Both the position numbers and the translations under genes were made by a program. This document shows, piece by piece, positions 33,501-44,000 of a stretch of 64,000 nt of DNA (position 1 is its first letter; every line of letters begins with the position of its first letter). The DNA lies in the NCBI RefSeq assembly GCF_000002235.5, contig NW_022145601.1:9071658-9135657 (forward strand). Direction: 5' to 3'. This DNA is from Strongylocentrotus purpuratus. Taxonomy: Eukaryota; Echinodermata; Echinoidea; Camarodonta; Strongylocentrotidae. The notes beneath the pieces are model-generated. The model was not told the origin of the DNA, ran no database searches, and was given only the letters and a program-made list of their open reading frames with translations.

Positions 33501-34918
33501 CCTTTAGTCTCATTTCACAACGCCCCCTATCGTCAGAGCCTGGTCAGAGTCAGCAGCCTAACATGTTAGCCTATGGACGTTTTTTTTTTAAATCGTTAAA
33601 AATTCATTTTTTGTTTAAACGAAAAGCACATCCACCCCGACGTACGTTATCACTAGCTCTTTCATTGGAGCCCTCATGTCTCATTGACTTTTGAAAGTTC
33701 ACCCACCGTAATTTTTCAAAATAGGTTGCAAGCTCGTCATTGCCTATAATACACATGTGAAACAAGTCTAACTTTGGACTCAGTTTACCAAGCGATTTAA
33801 AGATTATAGGTCGAGCACACGAAACATAAAAAGCATGAATTATCATAGATCACTTCTGCCTATTTCATTATGTCCATTTCATCCAACCCCCCACCGTAAT
33901 TTTCTATTTAGTAAAAGCAAACATTTTGCCGAGTTTAGCAAAAACATGAATATTCATGAACGATCAGACAATACAGCCTTTTAGTACGTAACGTATAGTG
34001 AATGGGAATGTTCGATGATCCGTTCAGGAGGTAGAGGTCAGTGGTTTGTGCTGGCAATGTTCACGCGAGCGAAAATGAGACAATCGGAGCAATATGATAG
34101 CAGTACGTTTGCATTCCAGAGAACATGTAGGAAACGGTCGCGTATACATTACCATATTTCAGTAATCAGAGGGGGGGGGGGGGGTGTGGTTTGTTTTCTA
34201 ATTGGTATCTGGACGACCCGCGTGTTGTACGTTATACTGCAAATAAAATTGTATATATTTTCTTTGACCTACAAACGGGGATGGGGGACAATACCCAGGG
34301 AGTGGAGAATGTGCATACATTGTGTGCGGGTAAGCCTGAATCCTATGACCGGGGTAATAATATATATATTTGTAAAGCGCTTTGAGAGGGCCTTCGGTCT
34401 TGAAAAGCGCTATATAAGAACTAGCTATTATTATTATTATTATTAATACCGGCTTTAGTTGAGATGTTTTGCCCTTCCTGAGGCCAAGGCCTGGATACGT
34501 CACTACTTAGACTCGAAACGCTGCATATGAACAACGCAATATTGTTCTGTCCTGTTTCCGAGGGCAGGGGGACAGTTTTCCCTTATTACTTTAATAAGAT
34601 TATTGAGCGAAAACAATTTCATGTGTTCCCTTGCCAGATTATTGAAAGGCCCTATATCGACATTATTGGCTATTGCCAACTCAATCTACCTTGATATTTT
34701 TGTCATCTTTTCCCAATTTTTCTGAAAGCAAACTGCTGATGTCATCAAGTACTCCAACGTCGTGACGTACTTCAAACCGACGGGTGAAAACGGATCGCTG
34801 ATCACGCGTGATTTCCGCCTCAAGATCCCCGTCACTTGCGAGATCAAACGCCGCAGTCTACTCGGTAGCTCCTTCAAGCCCAAACTCGGCATCGTGAGCT
34901 TCAGCGAGACTGGTTACG
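24842..34918 (+). CDS. Secreted or membrane CCP-ZP protein gene, 3' end not found
   Basis: Seven exons join in phase: 24842-24920 (signal peptide), 26929-27123 and 27662-27848 (CCP domains), 30815-30868 and 32119-32157 (short Thr/Pro/acidic linkers), 32658-32836 and 34729-34918 (ZP-N domain). Zona pellucida modules polymerise extracellular proteins into filaments and coats; CCP domains give binding specificity. The ZP-N half shows its four cysteines. The ZP-C half, cleavage site and membrane anchor are missing: the intron after 34918 runs into an 11-kb satellite and no further exon was found by 52.4 kb. The CCP exon at 27662 carries one extra base. The start is the ATG at 24842, which gives a clean signal peptide. 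Confidence 0.85.
25215..25456. mobile_element. Foldback MITE (GGGACTTTTAGATT ends)
   Basis: GGGACTTTTAGATTGAGTGG (from 25218) is mirrored by the right end finishing AATCTAAAAGTCCC (25453). The arms continue for ~60 bp (AACGTCCACTGATC). Intronic, between exons 1 and 2 of the CCP-ZP gene. Confidence 0.8.
26480..26869 (-). mobile_element. LINE reverse-transcriptase C-terminus remnant
   Basis: The minus frame 26869-26582 contains CFILHVPRINSTAGINAFQ, then WNCLPRSV and FKAL-type tail words, the conserved C-terminal region of CR1/Jockey-group ORF2. It is truncated and sits directly before the acceptor of CCP exon 2. Confidence 0.65.
26929..27123 (+). CDS. CCP-ZP gene exon 2, CCP domain
   Basis: Acceptor CTGAATTTCAG, donor TCAG/GTAAGC, 195 bases, phase 1/1. 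Cysteines lie in VCYRPT, TSCNTGY, YYCQYG and LSCSG, with DYW before the last. Confidence 0.85.
27420..27655. repeat. ATT/ATG microsatellite
   Basis: Interrupted (AAT)n, (GAT)n and (ATT)n abut the weak acceptor of CCP exon 3 at 27662. Confidence 0.8.
27662..27848 (+). CDS. CCP-ZP gene exon 3, CCP domain with a frameshift
   Basis: The exon reads VPCPKPNITDSAVVITP and continues to GVGECS. The expected sushi ending PDGTWDFTSEPSCLL then appears one base out of frame, around 27800-27802. The exon is 187 bases, whereas phase 1/1 needs 186. One extra base in the assembly, or a real mutation, explains both facts. The acceptor is weak (AAGCGCAAG) and follows a ~230-bp ATT/ATG microsatellite. Confidence 0.75.
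28430..29075 (+). mobile_element. LINE 3' end with an internal ~290-bp duplication
   Basis: A frame APKIWNFPRYYIKLSPSLNS is the degraded C-terminus of a LINE RT. The element ends AAGCGCTATATAAATATAAT and (ATT)n. The body 28430-28720 is repeated, essentially identically, at 28743-29033. The junction contains an inverted copy of the segment next to the tail. Confidence 0.7.
29596..30150 (+). repeat. ~550-bp repeat, plus copy of an inverted pair
   Basis: Nearly identical to the reverse complement of 33503-34046, including an open frame with SNDELATYFEKLRWVNFQK. That frame is shared because the DNA copies are similar; no homology to a known protein was recognised. Intronic. Confidence 0.8.
30153..30360 (+). 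mobile_element. Half of a Tc1/mariner-like MITE (right arm)
   Basis: It matches the right arm of the element at 56077-56738 from ACCGTCCGCCAAATGAC through TCTGGGACGCACTG and is followed by TA. The left arm is absent. Confidence 0.7.
30470..30530. repeat. (GA)n microsatellite
   Basis: Nearly pure GA dinucleotide run of about 55 bases with one AAAG interruption. Confidence 0.85.
30815..30868 (+). CDS. CCP-ZP gene exon 4, linker
   Basis: A 54-base phase 1/1 exon, acceptor GATATTTCAG, donor ACTA/GTAAGA, encoding TLGPFSTDNFKTEEETT. An acidic, Thr-rich spacer; optional use is possible because the exon is symmetric. Confidence 0.7.
32119..32157 (+). CDS. CCP-ZP gene exon 5, linker microexon
   Basis: A 39-base phase 1/1 exon, acceptor CCCCTTCAG, donor GCAG/GTAAGA, encoding DPQPDPTTITHA. 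A Pro/Thr spacer before the ZP module. Confidence 0.7.
32228..32406. repeat. Dispersed repeat, copy 2
   Basis: Same element as 12070-12265 and in the same orientation; lies in the intron before the first ZP exon. Confidence 0.7.
32658..32836 (+). CDS. CCP-ZP gene exon 6, ZP-N first half
   Basis: Acceptor CATCCACAG, donor GGAG/GTAAGA, phase 1 in and 0 out. It encodes SCESTTMTVLLDRALLENNG, then DQSCVGYDYTGSRIAV and YDDCDTVSE. This is the opening of a ZP domain, with the C-x-M-x-V start and cysteines 1-3. Confidence 0.88.
32970..33420. repeat. Two-copy tandem duplication (~225 bp)
   Basis: TTTTTGTTTTAAATGATATT through AGAGGAAGGTTTAAAGT occurs at about 32970-33195 and again at 33197-33420 with few differences. 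Confidence 0.8.
33503..34046 (-). repeat. ~550-bp repeat, minus copy of an inverted pair
   Basis: Reverse-complement partner of 29596-30150. The two copies flank exons 4-6 of the CCP-ZP gene. Confidence 0.8.
34285..34445 (+). mobile_element. 5'-truncated SINE
   Basis: It shares CCCAGGGAGTGGAGAATGTG, 'TGACCGGGGTAATAATATAT', AAAGCGCTTTGAGAGGGCC and an (ATT)n tail with the SINE at 866-1235. The tRNA-like head is missing. Confidence 0.65.
34729..34918 (+). CDS. CCP-ZP gene exon 7, ZP-N second half
   Basis: Acceptor TTTTTCTGAAAG, donor TACG/GTAATT, phase 0 in and 1 out. It reads TADVIKYSNVVTYFKP, ITRDFRLKIPVTCEIKR and then PKLGIVSFSETGYG. It contains the conserved Y-N-V strand and cysteine 4 of ZP-N and enters the linker to ZP-C. 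Confidence 0.88.
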
Positions 34919-34944
34919 GTAATTTCTCACCGGCGTGAAGTTAG

Positions 34945-35030
34945 AAAGATATTCGATATTCGATATTCGATATTCAAAGTGCGAATATCAAGCCAGTTTG
35001 ATATTCGGATTTTCGGATATTCAAAAAATA
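34945..35030. repeat. (GATATTC)n-like AT-rich repeat
   Basis: GATATTC is repeated four times, then as degenerate palindromic GATATTCGGA words, immediately before the satellite array. Confidence 0.75.
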
Positions 35031-38000
35031 ACATTTCAATGCACATAAACATATCTGATATAAGCTTGTTTTAGGTACCCAACCCCTATTGACCGGGACC
35101 ATCATCTGTTGTCTGATAGATATGAAAACAACATACATTTTTATATGAGTTTTATCCCGGTCAAAAGGGGATAAGTCACATATCTTGGCAAAAAAGATAC
35201 ATGTCTTACGTAAAATATTATTATTCCATATACACATGCATAATTATATCGGATATATCGAGGCCTTGTTTTAGATACCCATCCCCTATTGACCGGGACC
35301 AGCATCTGTTGTCTGATAGATATGAATAAACAAACATTTTGATATGACTTTTATCCCGGTCAAAAGGGGATAAGTCACATATCTTATTTAAAAAGATACA
35401 TGTCTCTCTTTTAAAATATAATTATTCCATACAGATGCATATATCGGATATATGGGCCTTTTTTAGATACCCATTCCCTATTGACCGGGACCATCATCTG
35501 TTGTCTGATAGATATGAATGCAACAAACATTTTGATATGACTTTTATCCCGGTCAAAAGGGGATAAGTCACATATCTTATCAAAAAAGATACATGACTCT
35601 CTTTAAATATTCCATACACATGCATATATCGGATATATGGGCCTTTTTTAGGTACCCATCCCCTATTGACCGGGACCATCATCTGTTGTCTGATAGATAT
35701 GAATGCAACAAACATTTTGATATGACTTTTATCCGGTCAAAAGGAGATAAGTCACATATCTTATCCAATTAAGATACAGGTATCTGTAGCACATCATAAT
35801 TCCATACACATGCATATATCGGATATATGGGCCTTTTTTAGATACCCATCCCCTATTGACCGGGACCATCATCTGTTGTCTGATAGATATGAATGCAACA
35901 AACATTTTTATATGACTTTCATCCCGGTCAAAAGGGATAAGTCACATATCTTATTTATAAAGGTACATGTCTCTCTTTTAAAATATAATTATTCCATACA
36001 GATGCATATATCGGATATATGGGCCTTTTTTAGATACCCATCCCCTATTGACCGGGACCATCATCTGCTGTCTGATAGATATCAATGCAACAAACATTTT
36101 GATATGACTTTTATCCCGGTCAAAAGGGGATAAGTCACATATCTTATCCAATTAAGATACAGGTATCTGTAGCACATCATAATTCCATACACATGCATAT
36201 ATCGGATATATGGGCCTTTTTTTAGATACCCATCCCCTATTGACCGGGACCATCATTTGTTTTCTGATAGATATGAATACAACAAACATTTTTATATGAC
36301 TTTTATCCCGGTCAAAAGGGGTTAAGTCACATATCTTATTCAATTAAGATACAGGTATCTGTAGCACATCATAATTCCATACATATGCATATATCGGATA
36401 TATGGGCCTTTTTTAGATACCCATCCCCTATTGACCGGGACCATCATCTGTTGTCTGATAGATATGAATGCAACAAACATTTTGATATGATCTTATCCCC
36501 GTCAAAAGGGGATAAGTTACATATCTTATCCAATTAAGATACAGGTATCTGTAGCACATCATAATTCCATACACATGCATATATCGGATATATGGGCCTT
36601 TTTTTTAGATACCCATCCCCTATTGACCGGGACCATCATCTGTTGTCTGATAGATATGAATGCAACAAACATTTTGATATGACTTTTATCCGGTCAAAAG
36701 GGGATAAGTCACATATCTTATCAAAAAAGATACATGACTCTCTTTAAATATTCCATACACATGCATATATCGGATATGGGCCTTTTTTAGGTACCCATCC
36801 CCTATTGACCGGGACCATCATTAGTTTTCTGATAGATATGAATACAACAAACATTTTTATATAACTTTTATCCCGGTCAAAAGGGGATAAGTCACATATC
36901 TTATTCAATTAAGATACAGGTATCTGTAGCACATCATAATTCTATACACATGCATATATCGGATATATGGGCCTTTTTTAGATACCCATCCCCTATTGAC
37001 CGGGACCATCATCTGTTGTCTGATAGATATGAATGCAACAAACATTTTGATATGACTTTTATCCCGGTCAAAAGGGGATAAGTCACATATCTTATCAAAA
37101 AAGATACATGACTCTCTTTAAATATTCCATACACATGCATATATCGGATATATGGGCCTTTTTTAGGTACCCATCCCCTATTGACCGGGACCATCATTAG
37201 TTTTCTGATAGATATGAATACAACAAACATTTTATATAACTTTTATCCCGGTCAAAAGGGGATAAGTCACATATCTTATTCAATTAAGATAAGGTAGGTA
37301 TCTGTAGCACATCATAATTCTATACACATGCATATATCGGATATATGGGCCTTTTTTTAGATACCCATCCCCTATTGACCGGGACCATCATCTGTTGTCT
37401 GATAGATATGAATGCACCAAACATTTTGATATGACTTTTATCCCGGTCAAAAGGGGATAAGTCACATATCTTATCTAAAAAGATACATGTCTCTCTTTTA
37501 AAATATAATATTCAATAAAGATGCATATATCGGATATATGGGCCTATTTTAGGTACCCATCCCCTATTGACCGGGACCATCATCTGTTGTCTGATAGATA
37601 TGAATGCAACAAACATTTTGATATGACTTTCATCCCGGTCAAAAGGGGATAAGTCACATATCTTATCCAATTAAAGATACAGGTATCTGTAGCACATCAT
37701 AATTCCATACACATGCATATATCGGATATATGGGCCTTTTTTAGATACCCATCCCCTATTGACCGGGACCATCATCTGTTGTCTGATAGATATGAATGCA
37801 ACAAACATTTTGATATGACTTTTATCCCGGTCAAAAGGAGATAAGTCACATATCTTATCCAATTAAGATACAGGTATCTGTAGCACATCATAATTCCATA
37901 CACATGCATATATCGGATATATGGGCCTTTTTTAGATACCCATCCCCTATTGACCGGGACCATCATCTGTTGTCTGATAGATATGAATGCAACAAACATT

Positions 38001-41000
38001 TTGATATGACTTTTATCCCGGTCAAAAGGGGATAAGTCACATATCTTATTTATAAAGGTACATGTCTCTCTTTTAAAATATATTTATTCCATACAGATGC
38101 ATATATCGGATATATGGGCCTTTTTTAGATACCCATCCCCTATTGACCGGGACCATCATTTGTTTTCTGAAAGATATAAATACAACAAACATTTTTATAT
38201 GACTTTTATCCCGGTCAAAAGGGGTTAAGTCACATATCTTATTCAATTAAGATACAGGTATCTGTAGCACATCATAATTCCATACATATGCATATATCGG
38301 ATATATGGGCCTTTTTTAGATACCCATCCCCTATTGACCGGGACCATCATCTGTTGTCTGATAGATATGAATGCAACAAACATTTTGATATGATCTTATC
38401 CCCGTCAAAAGGGGATAAGTCACATATCTTATCCAATTAAGATACAGGTATCTGTAGCACATCATAATTCCATACACATGCATATATCGGATATATGGGC
38501 CTTTTTAGATACCCATCCCCTATTGACCGGGTCCATCATCTGTTGTCTGATAGATATGAATGCAACAAACATTTTGATATGACTTTATCCCGGTCAAAAG
38601 GGGATAAGTCACATATCTTATCAAAAAAGATACATGACTCTCTTTAAATATTCCATACACATGCATATATCGGATATATGGGCCTTTTTTAGGTACCCAT
38701 CCCCTATTGACCGGGACCATCATTAGTTTTCTGATAGATATGAATACAACAAACATTTTATATAACTTTTATCCCGGTCAAAAGGGGATAAGTCACATAT
38801 CTTATTCAATTAAGATACAGGTATCTGTAGCACATCATAATTCTATACACATGCATATATCGGATATATGGGCCTTTTTTAGATACCCATCCCCTATTGA
38901 CCGGGACCATCATCTGTTGTCTGATAGATATGAATGCAACAAACATTTTGATATGACTTTTATCCCGGTCAAAAGGGGATAAGTCACATATCTTATCTAA
39001 AAAGATACATGTCTCTCTTTTAAAATATAATTATTCCATACAGATGCATATATCGGATATATGGGCCTTTTTTAGATACCCATCCCCTATTGACCGGGAC
39101 CATCATTTGTTTTTTGGTAGATACGAATACAACAAACATTTTTATATTACTTTTATCCCGGTCAAAAGGGGATAAGTCACATATCCTTTTCAATTAAGAT
39201 ACAGGTATCTGTAGCACATCATAATTCCATACATATGCATATATCGGATATATGGGCCTTTTTTAGATACCCATCCCCTATTGACCGGGACCACCATCTG
39301 TTGTCTGATAGATATGAATGCAACAAACATTTTGATATGATCTTATCCCGGTCAAAAGGGGATAAGTTACATATCTTATCCAATTAAGATACAGGTATCT
39401 GTAGCACATCATAATTCCATACAGTCACATGCATATATCGGATATATGGGCCTTTTTTAGATACCCATCCCCTATTGACCGGGACCATCATCTGTTGTCT
39501 GATAGATATGAATGCAACAAACATTTTGATATGACTTTTATCCCGGTCAAAAGGGGATAAATCACATATATTATCAAAAAAAGATACATGACTCTCTTTA
39601 AATATTCCATACACATGCATATATCGGATATATGGGCCTTTTTTAGGTACCCATCCCCTATTGACATGGACCATCATTTGTTTTCTGATAGATATGAATA
39701 CAACAAACATTGTTATATAACTTTTATCCCGGTCAAAAGGGAATAAGTTACATATCTTTTTCGATTAAGATACAGGTATCTGTAGCACATCATAATTCTA
39801 TACACATGCATATATCGGATATATGGGCCTTTTTAGATACCCATCTCTATTGACCGGGACCATCATCTGTTGTCTGATAGATATGAATGCAACAAACATT
39901 TTGATATGATCTATCCCGGTCAAAAGGGGATAAGTCACATATTTTATCCAATTAAGATACAGGTATCTGTAGCACATCATAATTTCATACAGTCACATGC
40001 ATATATCGGATATATGGGCCTTTTTTAGATACCCATCCCCTATTGACCGGGACCATCATCTGTTGTCTGATAGATATGAATGCAACAAACATTTTGATAT
40101 GACTTTCATCCCGGTCAAAAGGGGATAAGTTACATATCTTATTTATAAAGGTACATGTCTCTCTTTTAAAATATAATATTCCATACAGATGCATATATCG
40201 GATATATGGGCCTTTTTTAGATACCCATCCCCTATTGACCGGGACCATCATCTGTTGTCTGATAGATATGAATGCAACAAACATTTTGATATGATCTTAT
40301 CCCGTCAAAAGGGGATAAGTTACATATCTTATCCAATTAAGATACAGGTATCTGTAGCACATCATAATTCCATACACATGCATATATCGGATATATGGGC
40401 CTTTTTTTTAGATACCCATCCCCTATTGACCGGGACCATCATCTGTTGTCTGATAGATATGAATGCAACAAACATTTTGATATGACTTTTATCCCGGTCA
40501 AAAGGGGATAAGTCACATATCTTATCAAAAAAGATACATGACTCTCTTTAAATATTCCATACACATGCATATATCGGATATATGGGCCTTTTTTAGGTAC
40601 CCATCCCCTATTGACCGGGACCATCATAGTTTTCTGATAGATATGAATACAACAAACATTTTTATATAACTTTTATCCCGGTCAAAAGGGGATAAGTCAC
40701 ATATCTTATTCAATTAAGATACAGGTATCTGTAGCACATCATAATTCTATACACATGCATATATCGGATATATGGGCCTTTTTTTAGATACCCATCCCCT
40801 ATTGACCGGGACCATCATCTGTTGTCTGATAGATATGAATGCAACAAACATTTTGATATGACTTTTATCCCGGTCAAAAGGGGATAAGTCACATATCTTA
40901 TCAAAAAGATACATGACTCTCTTTAAATATTCCATACACATGCATATATCGGATATATGGGCCTTTTTAGGTACCCATCCCCTATTGACCGGGACCATCA

Positions 41001-44000
41001 TTAGTTTCTGATAGATATGAATACAACAAACATTTTTATATAACTTTTATCCCGGTCAAAAGGGGATAAGTCACATATCTTATTCAATTAAGATACAGGT
41101 ATCTGTAGCACATCATAATTCTATACACATGCATATATCGGATATATGGGCCTTTTTTTAGATACCCATCCCCTATTGACCGGGACCATCATCTGTTGTC
41201 TGATAGATATGAATGCACCAAACATTTTGATATGACTTTTATCCCGGTCAAAAGGGGATAAGTCACATATCTTATCTAAAAAGATACATGTCTCTCTTTT
41301 AAAATATAATTATTCAATACAGATGCATATATCGGATATATGGGCCTATTTTAGGTACCCATCCCCTATTGACCGGGACCATCATCTGTTGTCTGATAGA
41401 TATGAATGCAACAAACATTTTGATATGACTTTTATCCCGGTCAAAAGGGGATAAGTCACATATCTTATCCAATTAAAGATACAGGTATCTGTAGCACATC
41501 ATAATTCCATACACATGCATATATCGGATATATGGGCCTTTTTTAGATACCCATCCCCTATTGACCGGGACCATCATCTGTTGTCTGATAGATATGAATG
41601 CAACAAACATTTTGATATGACTTTTATCCCGGTCAAAAGGAGATAAGTCACATATCTTATCCAATTAAGATACAGGTATCTGTAGCACATCATAATTCCA
41701 TACACATGCATATATCGGATATATGGGCCTTTTTTAGATACCCATCCCCTATTGACCGGGACCATCATCTGTTGTCTGATAGATATGAATGCAACAAACA
41801 TTTTGATATGACTTTTATCCCGGTCAAAAGGGGATAAGTCACATATCTTATTTAAAAGGATACAGGTCTCTTTTAAATATATTAATTCCATACACATGCA
41901 TATATCGGATATATGGGCCTTTTTTAGATACCCATCCCCTATTGACCGGGACCATCATTTGTTTTCTGAAAGATATAATACAACAAACATTTTTATATGA
42001 CTTTTATCCCGGTCAAAAGGGGTTAAGTCACATATCTTATTCAATTAAGATACAGGTATCTGTAGCACATCATAATTCCATACATATGCATATATCGGAT
42101 ATATGGGCCTTTTTTAGATACCCATCCCCTATTGACCGGGACCATCATCTGTTGTCTGATAGATATGAATGCAACAAACATTTTGATATGATTTTATCCC
42201 CGTCAAAAGGGGATAAGTCACATATCTTATCCAATTAAGATACAGGTATCTGTAGCACATCATAATTCCATACACATGCATATATCGGATATATGGGCCT
42301 TTTTTAGATACCCATCCCCTATTGACCGGGACCATCATCTGTTGTCTGATAGATATGAATGCAACAAACATTTTGATATGACTTTTATCCCGGTCAAAAG
42401 GGGATAAGTCACATATCTTATCAAAAAAGATACATGACTCTCTTTAAATATTCCATACACATGCATATATCGGATATATGGGCCTTTTTTAGGTACCCAT
42501 CCCCTATTGACCGGGACCATCATTAGTTTTCTGATAGATATGAATACAACAAACATTTTATATGACTTTTATCCCGGTCAAAAGGGGATAAGTCACATAT
42601 CTTATTCAATTAAGATACAGGTATCTGTAGCACATCATAATTCCATACACATGCATATATCGGATATATGGGCCTTTTTTTAGATACCCATCCCCTATTG
42701 ACCGGGACCATCATCTGTTGTCTGATAGATATGAATGCAACAAACATTTTGATATGACTTTTATCCCGGTCAAAAGGGGATAAGTCACATATCTTATCTA
42801 AAAAGATACATGTCTCTTTTAAAATATAATATTCCATACACATGCATATATCGGATATATGGGCCTTTTTTAGATACCCATCCCCTATTGACCGGGACCA
42901 TCATTTGTTTTCTGATAGATATGAATACAACAAACATTTTATATTACTTTTATCCCGGTCAAAAGGGGATAAGTCACATATCTTTTCAATTAAGATACAG
43001 GTATCTGTAGCACATCATAATTCCATACATATGCATATATCGGATATATGGGCCTTTTTTAGATACCCATCCCCTATTGACCGGGACCATCATCTGTTGT
43101 CTGATAGATATGAATGCAACAAACATTTTGATATGATTTTATCCCGGTCAAAAGGGGATAAGTCACATATCTTATCCAATTAAGATACAGGTATCTGTAG
43201 CACATCATAATTCCATACAGTCACATGCATATATCGGATATATGGGCCTTTTTTAGATACCCATCCCCTATTGACCGGGACCATCATCTGTTGTCTGATA
43301 GATATGAATGCAACAAACATTTTGATATGACTTTTATCCCGGTCAAAAGGGGATAAGTCACATATATTATCAAAAAAAGATACATGATCTCTTAAATATT
43401 CCATACACATGCATATATCGGATATATGGGCCTTTTTTAGGTACCCATCCCCTATTGACGGGACCATCATCTGTTTTCTGATAGATATGAATACACAACA
43501 AACATGTTATATAACTTTTATCCCGGTCAAAAGGGAATAAGTCACATATCTTTTCGAATAAGATACAGGTATCTGTAGCACATCATAATTCCATACACAT
43601 GCATATATCGGATATATGGGCCTTTTTTAGATACCCATCCCCTATTGACCGGGACCATCATCTGTTGTCTGATAGATATGAATGCAACAAACATTTTGAT
43701 ATGATTTTATCCCGGTCAAAAGGGGATAAGTCACATATCTTATCCAATTAAGATACAGGTATCTGTAGCACATCATAATTTCATACACACATGCATATAT
43801 CGGATATATGGGCCTTTTTTAGATACCCATCCCCTATTGACCGGGACCATCATCTGTTGTCTGATAGATATGAATGCAACAAACATTTTGATATGACTTT
43901 TATCCCGGTCAAAAGGGGATAAGTCACATATCTTATTTATAAAGGTACATGTCTCTCTTTTAAAATATAATTATTCCATACAGATGCATATATCGGATAT

